NCBI RefSeq assembly: GCF_003856835.1
Contig: NZ_CP034145.1
Span: 1,116,001-1,180,000 of the forward strand
Reading direction: 5' to 3'
DNA: 64,000 bases
Source of the DNA: Haloplanus aerogenes
GTDB lineage: Archaea; Halobacteriota; Halobacteria; Halobacteriales; Haloferacaceae
In this document: in pieces, positions 9,550 through 18,012 of the stretch
Layout of the letters: every line of letters begins with the position of its first letter
How positions within the stretch are numbered: the stretch's first letter is position 1
The notes under the pieces: generated by a model
The model's input: the letters and a program-made list of their open reading frames with translations, nothing else
Told to the model about the DNA's origin: nothing
Databases searched by the model: none
Made by a program: the position numbers and the translations under genes

Positions 9550-10002
9550 ATGGCCGGCCGCCGTGTCCACCTGCCGCTCGTTCCCCGGTCGATCCGCTGG
9601 CTGCTCGTGATCGCGGTGCTGGCGGCCATTCTCGTCTTCTCTATCGTGCGCCCGCCCGGAACGGGTCGGCTGGTTACCGGTCCCTTCGGCGTCCTCCCGC
9701 TCTCGACGTGGCTCCACGCCATCGGCTACGCGGGGTTGGCGCTCGTACTCGCGTACGCCCTCCAGAGCAGTCCCCGACCGAACTGGCAACTCCTCTGTCT
9801 CGTGTTCGGGTTCGCGACGGCGTACGGCGTCGGGATGGAGTTGATCCAGTCGACGCTCGCGTACCGGACGTTCGATCCGGCGGACATCCTCGTCAACGCC
9901 GTCGCCGCGGCGCTGACGGTGGTCGGCTGGACCCTGCTCGTGCGACGCGTCCGGTTCTATCGGTGCCGGCGGCTCGACGCGCTCCAGCCACCGCTCGGAT
10001 GA
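9550..10002 (+). CDS. VanZ-like family membrane protein
   Basis: The 150-residue protein has four predicted membrane segments and the VanZ-family signature with a charged residue inside a helix (GVGMELIQ), followed by DPADILVNAVAA. The biochemical role of VanZ-like proteins is not settled. An upstream in-frame ATG at 9484 would add 22 basic residues with no counterpart in the family, so the start at 9550 is preferred. The gene is divergent from trkH with 121 bp between start codons; I see no clear TATA element there. Confidence 0.75.
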   Translation: MAGRRVHLPLVPRSIRWLLVIAVLAAILVFSIVRPPGTGRLVTGPFGVLPLSTWLHAIGYAGLALVLAYALQSSPRPNWQLLCLVFGFATAYGVGMELIQSTLAYRTFDPADILVNAVAAALTVVGWTLLVRRVRFYRCRRLDALQPPLG

Positions 10003-10019
10003 CCGTCGTCCCACCAACC

Positions 10020-10024
10020 TATAT
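10020..10024 (+). promoter_or_regulatory. TATA-like element of the gene at 10051
   Basis: A CTATAT core lies 31 bases before the ATG at 10051, the spacing expected for a leaderless haloarchaeal transcript. Confidence 0.5.
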
Positions 10025-10050
10025 CCCGGTGCCACACACCCAACAGTACG

Positions 10051-10602
10051 ATGGCACTCTACGAGGCCTTCGACGAGGACGTGGAGGTCCACGGTCGGAC
10101 GATCCTCGCCGTCGTCGACGACGCGCTCTCCCGGTTCTCCGAATCCTACCGCGAGACGGCGTACGACGCCCTCGCGGCCAACGGCATCGACGACCCATCT
10201 CCCGACGAGTGGTATCCCCAGCAGGCGTGGCTGAACACCTTCGAAGTGCTCGCCGAGGAACTCGAACCGCACATTCTGGACCGCCTCGGCGAACAGATTC
10301 CCGACGTGGCCGAGTGGCCGACGGGCATCTCGTCGGTCGAGGACGGGTTACGGTCCATCGACGAGGCGTACCGACGCAACCACCGCGGCGGCGACATCGG
10401 CTCCTACCGGTTTACGTCGACCGGCGACCGGACTGGCGAGGTGACCTGTAAGAACCCCTATCCCTGCGAGTTCGACCGGGGGCTGATCCGGGCTGTCGCC
10501 CGGCGGTACGCGCCAGTCGAGTCGTTCGTCTTCGTCGAGGAACGTGGTGAGCGGTGTCGGCGCGACGGCGACGACGCCTGCGTCTACACCGTCTCCTGGT
10601 AG
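10051..10602 (+). CDS. Haloarchaeal protein of unknown function, possibly V4R/H-NOX-like
   Basis: The 183-residue soluble protein begins MALYEAFDEDVEVHG and ends with a short segment (EERGERCRRDGDDACVYTV) whose two cysteines around an Arg/Gly/Asp turn recall the C-terminal end of V4R (4-vinyl reductase) and related heme-NO-binding-fold domains. The N-terminal helical part (HGRTILAVVDDALSRFSESY) is also compatible with such small-molecule sensors. This is weak similarity seen by eye, so function is left open. It converges on a GbsR-type regulator, with stop codons directly abutting at 10602/10603. Confidence 0.7.
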   Translation: MALYEAFDEDVEVHGRTILAVVDDALSRFSESYRETAYDALAANGIDDPSPDEWYPQQAWLNTFEVLAEELEPHILDRLGEQIPDVAEWPTGISSVEDGLRSIDEAYRRNHRGGDIGSYRFTSTGDRTGEVTCKNPYPCEFDRGLIRAVARRYAPVESFVFVEERGERCRRDGDDACVYTVSW

Positions 10603-11121
10603 CTACTCTTCGTCGTACGCTTCGATTGCCGCGATCAGTTCGTCGACCGAGTGATCCATCGCGAGTTCGAGGAGTCGTTCGAACTCGTCGTACGTCTCGG
10701 CGAGGTCCTCGATACGGTCGCGTGTCCCGTCGGCGTCCGACTCGTCGAGTCGGCCCGCCGCGCGGTCGAGCGTCCGGCGGGTCGTCCCCATCTCCCGGGC
10801 GACGAACTGCTGGAACACGTCCTGCACGACGAACCAGAGGTCGGTCTCCGGTTCGAACTGGACGCGACGCCCCCCACCGCCGCTCGATCGGCGGCGTATC
10901 AGGCCGATGCGGGTGAGCTTTCGCGTCACGTTGCTAATCGTCGATTTCGCGTACCCCGTCTCCTCGACCAGTTCGGGAATCGATAGCGGTTCGGCCGCGA
11001 AGTAAAGGACGCCGTACACGCGCCCGGCGCTCCGACTCAATCCGTACACTTCGGCCGACCGCTCCATCGATTCGATCACGTCCTCCCGGACGGCCTCGGC
11101 AGCGTCCTCGTTCCCGCTCAT
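10603..11121 (-). CDS. GbsR/MarR family transcriptional regulator
   Basis: The 172-residue protein has a winged helix-turn-helix at about 35-85 (SIPELVEETGYAKSTISNVTRKLTRIGLI) preceded by YGLSRSAGRVYGVLYF, a hallmark of GbsR-type regulators, and a C-terminal coiled coil likely used for dimerisation. It probably binds DNA as a dimer and responds to a small molecule or membrane stress; the targets are unknown. The start at 11121 matches related proteins. A perfect 11-bp inverted repeat 85-112 bases upstream (11206-11233) is a good candidate operator for self-regulation. Confidence 0.85.
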   Translation of the reverse strand: MSGNEDAAEAVREDVIESMERSAEVYGLSRSAGRVYGVLYFAAEPLSIPELVEETGYAKSTISNVTRKLTRIGLIRRRSSGGGGRRVQFEPETDLWFVVQDVFQQFVAREMGTTRRTLDRAAGRLDESDADGTRDRIEDLAETYDEFERLLELAMDHSVDELIAAIEAYDEE

Positions 11122-11205
11122 CGTCGCCTCCCGACGCCCGTGTCCTCGATTCGCCCTGCGTTCACGTCTCTACCCGACGTACCGTAAGCATTAAATTGTT
11201 CGGTC

Positions 11206-11233
11206 TGTTTGTTCGGGACGAGCCGAACAAACA
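11206..11233. promoter_or_regulatory. Perfect 11-bp inverted repeat, candidate operator of the GbsR-like regulator
   Basis: TGTTTGTTCGG (11206-11216) and CCGAACAAACA (11223-11233) are exact reverse complements with a 6-base spacer. The arms also repeat the GTTCGG core (one more copy at 11198-11203). The site lies in the non-coding stretch upstream of the regulator gene (11121, minus strand), in a locally AT-richer stretch. A dyad of this size suits a dimeric winged-helix protein. Confidence 0.5.
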
Positions 11234-11345
11234 AAACAGACGGCTCATCCCTCTCCCGTATCCGACGGCCACTCCCCGCTCCGCTTCGGCCCTCACACGC
11301 TCCCCCTGGCCGTCGTGAACCAGCGTTCCCCGATACCCTCCGCCC

Positions 11346-11558
11346 ATGTACACGATCCCCCACACCCGCTCCCGATGCGAACGTCTCGCCGCCCGGACCG
11401 AGAGCGACTCGGCCGTGACCGCGCTGTTGATCGTTCCCCTCCTCGCACTCGTCCACCCCGCCGTGCCGGTGGCGCTTCTCGCCGCGCTGTCCGTCCGGTG
11501 GCTCGGCCGTGCCGCGCGCTCCCCGACGGGGCACGGCCGTGTTCGGCGGCCAGCGTAG
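11346..11558 (+). CDS. Possible small membrane protein, unsupported
   Basis: An open frame of 70 codons (MYTIPHTRSRCE...) contains one strongly hydrophobic stretch of about 28 residues (VTALLIVPLLALVHPAVPVA) followed by a basic tail. There is no clear TATA element or ribosome binding site, and GC-rich haloarchaeal DNA yields many chance frames, so this is only a candidate within the otherwise gene-free 11122-11613 stretch. Confidence 0.25.
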   Translation: MYTIPHTRSRCERLAARTESDSAVTALLIVPLLALVHPAVPVALLAALSVRWLGRAARSPTGHGRVRRPA

Positions 11559-11585
11559 TCCCGCCTTCTGCCGTTTCCACACCTT

Positions 11586-11592
11586 CTATAAG
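11586..11592 (+). promoter_or_regulatory. TATA element of uppP
   Basis: CTATAAG lies 28 bases before the ATG at 11614, a typical leaderless-promoter arrangement. Confidence 0.55.
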
Positions 11593-11613
11593 TGTTGACA
11601 GTTTCCTCACGGT

Positions 11614-12420
11614 ATGGACCCGCATCTGGTCGCCGTCGTCGTGGGCCTCCTGCAGGGAGTGTTCGAGTGGCTCCCCATCTCCAGCGAGGGCAACATCGCC
11701 ATCGCCTTGACGGCGCTCGGCACTGCGCCGAGCGTCGCCGTCTCGTACGCGCTGTTCGTCCACCTCGGGACAGCCTGCTCGGCCACGGCGTACTACCGCG
11801 ACGAGGTGCGGACGGCGCTCGCCTCGTGGTCCTCGTTTCAGCCCTCCTCGGCGTTCGACGGCGAGACGGCGACGCTCTCCTTCGTCGTCCTCGCGACTGC
11901 CGCCTCGTCGGCGGTGGGGCTCGTTGCGCTCCTCGCGCTGGAGGCGTTAGTGAGCGAACTGACGGGCGGCGCTTTCGTCGCACTCATCGGCGCCCTCCTC
12001 GTTGCCACCGGTCTCCTCCAGCGGTTCGCAGATGCGCGCTCGCTGGCAACACGGGAGACGCCGAACGCCTTCGACGCCCTCCTGGTCGGTGGTCTGCAGG
12101 GTCTCGCCATCCTGCCCGGCGTCTCCCGTTCCGGGACGACGACGAGCGCACTCCTCCTGCGCGGCCACGACGGTCCCGCCTCCTTCCGACTCTCGTTCCT
12201 GCTCAGTATCCCCGCCGCGCTCATCGGCGGGACCGTCGGCGTCGTCCGCGGGGGCGGTATCGGCGTCACGCCCACCGCGGGCCTCGTCGCCCTCGCTGTC
12301 GCTGCCGTCGTCGGCTACGCGACCATCGACCTCCTGATGCGCATCGTCCGCAGAGTGGCCGTTTGGGTCCTCTGTGTGGGTTTGGGAGCTCTCGCCATCG
12401 CCGGCGGCCTCCTCCTATAA
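11614..12420 (+). CDS. uppP: Undecaprenyl-diphosphatase family protein (UppP/BacA)
   Basis: The 268-residue membrane protein has both family signatures: LLQGVFEWLPISSEGN near the N-terminus (Glu pair and Ser region) and LPGVSRSGTT in the middle, with about seven hydrophobic helices. It dephosphorylates a polyprenyl diphosphate; in archaea the lipid is expected to be dolichyl diphosphate, recycled after glycan transfer. That fits the following genes for a phosphoglycosyl transferase and an oligosaccharyltransferase-like protein, although each has its own upstream gap (141 and 108 bp). Confidence 0.88.
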   Translation: MDPHLVAVVVGLLQGVFEWLPISSEGNIAIALTALGTAPSVAVSYALFVHLGTACSATAYYRDEVRTALASWSSFQPSSAFDGETATLSFVVLATAASSAVGLVALLALEALVSELTGGAFVALIGALLVATGLLQRFADARSLATRETPNAFDALLVGGLQGLAILPGVSRSGTTTSALLLRGHDGPASFRLSFLLSIPAALIGGTVGVVRGGGIGVTPTAGLVALAVAAVVGYATIDLLMRIVRRVAVWVLCVGLGALAIAGGLLL

Positions 12421-12561
12421 CCTTCGATTAACGACACGTTTCCCCGGGTAATGCGCGCCCTACCGATCCGTTCCGATCCCGTAGGCTCGTATTACTCTTC
12501 GACACGAATCGGCCACCAGCGTCAAGAGCAACGGTTAACCAGTAACTAACCAAATAGACGT

Positions 12562-13998
12562 ATGCACACTCCACTGGTAATGCTCTCGGGGTGGCGGTAC
12601 CGGCTCGTCAGTGGAATGGGGGCCGTAGCGCTCGCAGTGGGGAGTGTCAGTGTCGCGAACCACCCGGTCGTCCAGCAACTGGCCGTCATGGTGCCGGTGT
12701 TCAACCGGCTTCCGGCGACGACACTCTCTAACGGCGACCTCTCGCTCGCCCTCGCGACGATGTTGTTCGTCGTGCTCGCTGCGCTCGTTCCGCTGTTCAA
12801 GCCGCGCCCGCGACGCGTGCTCGACACGATCATGCTCGTCGAGCAGCGGGTGTTTCTCGCCGCCGTCGCACTCGCCGCCATCGGCTACTTCGACTACACC
12901 TACCGACTCCCGCGGACGACGCTCGTTCTCGCGACGCTCACGATGGGTGTTCTGTTCCCGGTGTGGTTCGTCGTCATCCGCCGGAGTCCGCGGATCGATC
13001 CCGAGCGGACGGTCGTCGTCGGCGACGATCCGGGAACGATCGAGGATGTGATTCGGGAGACGAACGTCCCGATCGAAGGCTACATTTCCTCGTTCGCGTC
13101 GCGATTCCGACGGCCACTTCACGAGGGTGGCACCGCTATCGCGACTCCCGACGGGGGGACGGTTAGCGTCGCGTCCGTCCCCGAGCAGGAGTGTCTCGGC
13201 GGGCTCGCCCGTCTCGAGGATGTACTCATCGAACGAGATATCGACACCGTCGTCTTCGCCTTCGAGTACCCGGACCAGGAGGAGTTCTTCGGGTCGCTCG
13301 ACACGTGCCATCGCATGGGCGTCAACGCCAAAGTCCACCACCGCCACGCCGATACGGTCCTCACGACGGGCCTCGAAACGGGTGAACTGGTGGATATCGA
13401 TGTCGAACCGTGGGACTGGCAGAGCCACGTTCTCAAGCGCGCGTTCGACATCGCGTTCGCACTCGCCGGCCTACTCGTCCTCGGGCCGGTCATGCTCCTC
13501 ATCGCCCTCGCGATCAAGCTCGACGACGGCGGCCCCGTCTTCTACGCGCAACAGCGCACGGCCGAGTTCGGGGATACGTTCACGGTCTACAAGTTCCGGA
13601 CCATGGTCCCCGAAGGCGAATCCGCGACGCCTCTCGACGACGAGGAGAACGACCGAATCACCCGAGTCGGGCGGATCCTCCGAAAGACGCATCTGGACGA
13701 GGTTCCACAGCTGCTAACGATCCTCAGTGGCCAGATGAGCGTCGTCGGACCGCGTGCGGTGTGGGTCGACGAGGAGGTCGAGATCGAGTCCGAAGTTAGC
13801 TCGTGGTGTCAGCGATGGTTCGTCAAACCGGGGCTCACCGGTCTCGCCCAGATAAACGGCGTGACGAGTACCGATCCCGACGAGAAGCTCCGGTACGACG
13901 TGGCGTACATCCGTAATCAGTCGTTCTGGTTCGACGTTCGAATCGTCATCCGACAGCTCTGGATGGTGTTCGTCGACGCGATCCGGCTCCTTCGATAG
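12562..13998 (+). CDS. Polyprenyl glycosylphosphotransferase (exopolysaccharide-type sugar transferase)
   Basis: The 478-residue protein has four N-terminal membrane segments (about 15-140), a central Rossmann-like region (about 145-275) and a C-terminal bacterial-sugar-transferase domain (about 285-478) beginning with the re-entrant helix of [20 protein letters not shown]. Typical features are YKFRTM, the Asp-Glu catalytic dyad in [19 protein letters not shown] and [13 protein letters not shown]. Such enzymes move a sugar-1-phosphate from a nucleotide sugar to a membrane polyprenol phosphate, starting surface-glycan synthesis. The acceptor and sugar are not known. The upstream sequence has a GGTTA-n9-TAACC dyad around 12534. 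Confidence 0.9.
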   Translation: MHTPLVMLSGWRYRLVSGMGAVALAVGSVSVANHPVVQQLAVMVPVFNRLPATTLSNGDLSLALATMLFVVLAALVPLFKPRPRRVLDTIMLVEQRVFLAAVALAAIGYFDYTYRLPRTTLVLATLTMGVLFPVWFVVIRRSPRIDPERTVVVGDDPGTIEDVIRETNVPIEGYISSFASRFRRPLHEGGTAIATPDGGTVSVASVPEQECLGGLARLEDVLIERDIDTVVFAFEYPDQEEFFGSLDTCHRMGVNAKVHHRHADTVLTTGLETGELVDIDVEPWDWQSHVLKRAFDIAFALAGLLVLGPVMLLIALAIKLDDGGPVFYAQQRTAEFGDTFTVYKFRTMVPEGESATPLDDEENDRITRVGRILRKTHLDEVPQLLTILSGQMSVVGPRAVWVDEEVEIESEVSSWCQRWFVKPGLTGLAQINGVTSTDPDEKLRYDVAYIRNQSFWFDVRIVIRQLWMVFVDAIRLLR

Positions 13999-14032
13999 GA
14001 TCGTGCGCGGACGACGTTCAGTGACGGATCGA

Positions 14033-14038
14033 TTATAT
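14033..14038 (+). promoter_or_regulatory. TATA element before the STT3-like gene
   Basis: TTATAT lies about 33 bases before an ATG at 14066, not before the STT3-like start at 14107. This placement suggests that the transcript begins at or near a mini-gene, described separately. Confidence 0.5.
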
Positions 14039-14065
14039 GTGGCTGTATCTTCACTGTCCAATCGA

Positions 14066-14110
14066 ATGGTGGCGGAGAAACGAGATACGTCCGAGCGAGG
14101 TAGGCGATGA
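14066..14110 (+). CDS. Possible leaderless mini-ORF coupled to the STT3-like gene
   Basis: Fourteen codons (MVAEKRDTSERGRR) run from an ATG about 30 bases after a good TATA element to a TGA that overlaps the next start as ATGA. The arrangement would allow leaderless initiation followed by translational coupling. The coding evidence itself is minimal. Confidence 0.3.
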   Translation: MVAEKRDTSERGRR

Positions 14111-16209
14111 GTGAGGCCGAACGGTCCGACGATTCGCCGGAAGGGATCGACAGACAACGTCGCATCCCTGTCCGGACGGCGCTCTTGCTCGCCCTTTTGC
14201 TCGTCGTCCTCGTTCGTCTCCCGACGATTCAGGAAGTGTTTCGCGACGACTGGGTCGTCCTCGCCTCGAACGATCCCTACTTCTACCGCTATCTGGTCGA
14301 TCAGGCGTTGGCGAGCGGGCCGCTCCCGTCGCTTCCCGACCGGGCGATCCGTGGCGAACCGCTGCTCGCCGCGACGCTCTCGGTGGCGGCGTGGCCGTTC
14401 GGCGCGCGCACGTGGGGATCGGGGTTCGTCGTCGCGTGGTATCCCGTGGTCGCGGCGGTGCTGACGGCCGCCTTCGTCTACGGTGCTGCCACGCGGCTCA
14501 CCGGCGACGTGCGCGTCGGTCTCGCCTCGGCTGGACTCTTGGCCGTCACGCCGGCGCACGCCTACCGGACCGCACTCGGCGTGGCCGACCACCACGCCTT
14601 CGACTACGTGTGGCTCGCGCTGACGGCGCTGGCCGTGATCGAACTGCTCGCCCGGAGCGAGCGTGACCGCCGAACGTGGCTCGCCAGCGGCACCCTCGCT
14701 GTTGCGGTCGCGGCTCAGGCGCTCGCGTGGGAAGCCTCGCCGCTCCTGCTCGTCCCGCTCGCCCCCGCACTCGGCCTCGTGGCACTGGTCGAAATTCGTC
14801 GACCGGGACCGGAACGGCTCGCACCGGTCGTCGCCGGTCTCGTCGGCGGTGCAGCGCTCGCGCACCTCGTCCACATACTGCTCGGCTGGCAGTTCGAGGC
14901 CGTTATCTACGCACTCGACCTGCTCGCGCTCGGGAGCGTCGGGTTACTGGCGCTCGTCGTCGCCGTCCGACGGACCGGGGGCTCGTGGAGGTGGCTCGCG
15001 GCCGCCGAGGTGGTGTTCGGCGTCGTCGCCGCCGTCGCCGTCCGTCAGGTTCCGCCGATCGCGACCGAACTGGAGTTGGGCCTCGCCTTCTTCTTGCGGA
15101 GCGGCCCGGCCGAACTCGCGGGCGTCGGCGCCAACTACGGCGCGGTCGGCGTACTGGTCATCCTCGGCTTCGCGTCCGTGCTCGCGGCGCCGATACTGCC
15201 GTTCGCGGCCAAGTGGGGCTGGCAACGGCTCGAACCCGGGTGGCTCGTCGTCGGCGTCTACGCCCTCCACTTCGGCGTGCTGGCGGCGCTGCAGCGACGG
15301 TTCGCCGGAGAACTCGCACCCTTCGCGGCCATCCTCGGTGGGATGGGTTTCGTGATGCTCGCTTCGTGGTTCGACCTCGTCCAGCCGCCCGTGCCGCGCC
15401 GAGACGGGAGCGACGATACCGCGACTCCAGCTGTCGCCGCTGACGGTGGCGACGACGATCTCGTCGTTCCGGATCGAACCCGCGTGGCACTGCTCGCCGG
15501 CCTCGCAGGCGTCGCCGTCGGGTCCGGATCGCTCTACGCCGCGCTCATCGACCGACGACTCGTCATCACCGACGCCACCTACGACGCGGCGCGCTGGATC
15601 ACGGAGTACGTCGACGAGAGGGACATTCCCTATCCCGAGAGTTACGTCCTCAGCAAGTGGGGGCGCAACCGCGTCTACAACTACTTCGTGAACGGGGAAG
15701 CGGCGTCGTACTCGTACGCCGAGCGCCACTACGAGGACTTCCTGTTCTCCAACTCCAACAGTGCCGACGAGTGGTACGGGGAGTTCGAAGGTCGCGTCGG
15801 ATTCGTCGTCACCCGCGACCTGCCGCATCTCGGGTTGATCTCCTCGTCGACGATTCAGTCGACGCTCCACGACCGATTCGGGAGTGCCGAGATCAGTGAT
15901 ATCAGCGGCGTCGGGCACTTCCGCGCCCTGTTCGCTACCGAGGACGGCGCCCGGAAGGTGTTCCGGCTCGTCCCCGGCGCGACGATTCGTGGTCCGGCGC
16001 CGGACGACAGGGACCACGTTCGACTCGTCGCCGAGGTGTCGATCACCGGCGACGACTTCGAGTACGTGCGGCGAGCGCCGGTGACGGACGGCACGTTCGA
16101 GGTGACGGTCGCCAATCCGGGCACGTATCGGGTCGGTGCGGACGGACGGACCGTCGAAATCACCGAACGCATGGTCCAGTCGGGTGACACCGTGACCGTC
16201 GACGACTAA
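14107..16209 (+). CDS. STT3-like oligosaccharyltransferase paralog lacking the WWDYG motif
   Basis: The 700-residue protein has about 12 membrane helices (about 20-440) and a C-terminal exposed domain. The first luminal loop carries NDPYFYRYLVDQAL and the second GVADHHAFDYVW, both matching STT3/AglB metal- and lipid-binding motifs. Where AglB proteins have WWDYG, the corresponding segment here reads VLSKWGRNRVYNYFVNGE. The C-terminal part (about 590-700) resembles a small beta domain. It may transfer a glycan to an unusual acceptor, or act with a different chemistry. It follows a phosphoglycosyl transferase, so surface glycan transfer is the natural inference. Confidence 0.85.
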   Translation: MSEAERSDDSPEGIDRQRRIPVRTALLLALLLVVLVRLPTIQEVFRDDWVVLASNDPYFYRYLVDQALASGPLPSLPDRAIRGEPLLAATLSVAAWPFGARTWGSGFVVAWYPVVAAVLTAAFVYGAATRLTGDVRVGLASAGLLAVTPAHAYRTALGVADHHAFDYVWLALTALAVIELLARSERDRRTWLASGTLAVAVAAQALAWEASPLLLVPLAPALGLVALVEIRRPGPERLAPVVAGLVGGAALAHLVHILLGWQFEAVIYALDLLALGSVGLLALVVAVRRTGGSWRWLAAAEVVFGVVAAVAVRQVPPIATELELGLAFFLRSGPAELAGVGANYGAVGVLVILGFASVLAAPILPFAAKWGWQRLEPGWLVVGVYALHFGVLAALQRRFAGELAPFAAILGGMGFVMLASWFDLVQPPVPRRDGSDDTATPAVAADGGDDDLVVPDRTRVALLAGLAGVAVGSGSLYAALIDRRLVITDATYDAARWITEYVDERDIPYPESYVLSKWGRNRVYNYFVNGEAASYSYAERHYEDFLFSNSNSADEWYGEFEGRVGFVVTRDLPHLGLISSSTIQSTLHDRFGSAEISDISGVGHFRALFATEDGARKVFRLVPGATIRGPAPDDRDHVRLVAEVSITGDDFEYVRRAPVTDGTFEVTVANPGTYRVGADGRTVEITERMVQSGDTVTVDD

Positions 16210-16283
16210 TCGAGAAACGACGGCCATACGATGGTTAACGAGCAATTATCTATGAGCGACGCGATGTTCGATACGATCGACTC

Positions 16284-17111
16284 ATGTCTCTCAGTGAACG
16301 CGTACACCACCTCCGCCAGCCGGAGTACACGGGGGAGAATCGCTGTGTTCCGTGTACGGCCGTCAACCTGGTGATCGCCGTCGTCGTCAGCGGCCTCGTG
16401 GCGGTCGTCTCTCCGCCGATTGCCGTCCTCGTGTTCGTGGCATCCATCGCCGCGATCTATCTGCGGGGATATCTGGTACCCGGAACGCCGACGCTGACGA
16501 AGCGGTACTTCCCCGACTCCGTCCTCAAACTGTTCGACAAACACGAACTCCCCGATCCGCCGGCCATCGAGGACGACGCCGACATCGAAGCGTTCCTTCT
16601 CGAGGTCGACGCCGTCGAGGAGTGTCGCAACGGGACGGATCTCTGTCTCACCGACGAGTTCCGCGAGGCGTGGTACGACCGCATCGAGACCCTCCGCGAA
16701 CGGGGCGACGAGGACGACAGCGTTGCCGTGCTGTTCGATGGGCTCGATATCGACTCCGATCGGGTCCGCATCCAGTCCCACGGTGACGCGTACGAGGCGT
16801 ACATCGACGATACGCGCGTCGGACAGTGGGAATCACGGGCCGCCTATCTGGCCGATATCGCCGCCGAGGAAGAGTTCCGGGAGCGACACTCGGCGTGGCC
16901 CCGTCTGGGATTCGACGAGCGCACGGAGATCCTCGGGGCGCTGCGACTCTGGCTGGAGGAGTGCCCGGTGTGCGAGGAGCCAGTGACGCTGGGTGAGGAG
17001 ACCGTCGAGTCGTGCTGCCGGTCGATCGACGTTATCGCCGCCACCTGTGAGGGGTGTGGGGCCCGAGTGTTCGAAGCCCAGTTCTCCCCGGGAGCGATGG
17101 CGGCAGGATAA
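16284..17111 (+). CDS. Haloarchaeal membrane protein with cysteine-pair (zinc-ribbon-like) ends
   Basis: The 275-residue protein begins with an YTGENRCVPCTAVN segment, then two membrane helices (about 27-65), a long acidic cytoplasmic region, and a C-terminal cluster of Cys pairs (CPVCEE, CCRS, CEGCGARVFE) likely to bind zinc. I recognise it as a widespread haloarchaeal family of unknown function. An ATTATC element is about 35 bases upstream. It follows the STT3-like gene by 74 bp. Confidence 0.75.
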   Translation: MSLSERVHHLRQPEYTGENRCVPCTAVNLVIAVVVSGLVAVVSPPIAVLVFVASIAAIYLRGYLVPGTPTLTKRYFPDSVLKLFDKHELPDPPAIEDDADIEAFLLEVDAVEECRNGTDLCLTDEFREAWYDRIETLRERGDEDDSVAVLFDGLDIDSDRVRIQSHGDAYEAYIDDTRVGQWESRAAYLADIAAEEEFRERHSAWPRLGFDERTEILGALRLWLEECPVCEEPVTLGEETVESCCRSIDVIAATCEGCGARVFEAQFSPGAMAAG

Positions 17112-17162
17112 CCCACGGCGTTGTCACTCTCGGTAGTGTCCTACGTCGCTGACGCGGCTGAA

Positions 17163-17798
17163 TTATCCGTCGTGTTCGTCCAGAATCCGCTGGAAGTACG
17201 GCGTCATCGCTTCGCGCCCCTGCTCGTACTGTCGCGTGTCGTGGAGTTCGACTCCGAGCGCGTACCGCGTCGGCTCGGCACCGAAGCCACTCTGGCCATA
17301 CCGTGGCTTGTTGGGGTACTCCAGGTCCTGTAGTGCGACGCGGAGTTCGAGCATCTGGGCCTTCATCATCGGCGTCCAGTAATCGCCACCGATCTTGTGT
17401 TTGATCCACGCCTCGGTCGTGAGGGGTGCGTACTCAGGATCGATACCGACCACTTTGGCTCGGCGCTCGAAGCCTTCTTCGACCGCCGACCAGTCCGCCT
17501 CGGCGAGGCGCTCGGGATCGATCTCTCCGTCGTCGGGACTCCGACACGAATCCTCGACCTCGTCTTTGGCCCACAGTGCGTCGACGTAGCCTTCGGCGGC
17601 CTTGCGTGCTTCGACCTCGTCGAGATGCTGGAACTGCAACACGTCGACCTTGGTGAACGCTTCGATAGCTGCGTCACGCTCGCGACGGTCGTGGTGCAGG
17701 AATCCGCGGCCGAGTTGATCGGCCATGTACGGTGCGGACCGCTCGACTTTCGAGGGAAGGGGGGGTGCCTCCGTCCAGTCGCTCTGACTCTCACTCAT
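17163..17798 (-). CDS. Conserved hypothetical protein
   Basis: The 211-residue protein (from MSESQSDWTEAPP at 17798) has no membrane segment and no motif I can assign. It is rich in acidic residues, has a possible helical-repeat character (RRERDAAIEAFTKVDVLQF; DEVEARKAAEGYVDALW), and ends with IPYFQRILDEHDG-like sequence (TPYFQRILDEHDG). A TTTATTCTAA element lies about 30 bases upstream of the ATG on the minus strand, which supports this start over a longer one at 17837. Confidence 0.65.
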   Translation of the reverse strand: MSESQSDWTEAPPLPSKVERSAPYMADQLGRGFLHHDRRERDAAIEAFTKVDVLQFQHLDEVEARKAAEGYVDALWAKDEVEDSCRSPDDGEIDPERLAEADWSAVEEGFERRAKVVGIDPEYAPLTTEAWIKHKIGGDYWTPMMKAQMLELRVALQDLEYPNKPRYGQSGFGAEPTRYALGVELHDTRQYEQGREAMTPYFQRILDEHDG

Positions 17799-18012
17799 GG
17801 GTTCAGCCTTGAATGTGAGGCCAGTTAGAATAAACATTGGCTCATCAATATCTCCTGTGATAATTGGAGCCGATTATCGTTGAATTTCGAAATCGGCTTT
17901 TTTTAGCACTACAGGGGAGTTCTTCTAGGTTCTAGGATTTTCGTTCGGGGTAGGTGGATCAAAAATATCGCACAAGAAAGCCGGGCTTGATTAAGTTCGA
18001 CAGATTTCAAGG
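17799..18012. other. AT-rich intergenic stretch
   Basis: The 214 bases are much richer in A and T than the surroundings, with runs such as CTTTTTTTAG near 17898 and two CTAG tetranucleotides within 11 bases (17925 and 17932). There is no convincing gene. It carries the promoter of the minus-strand gene at 17798 and the downstream region of the DUF7344 gene. Confidence 0.6.
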
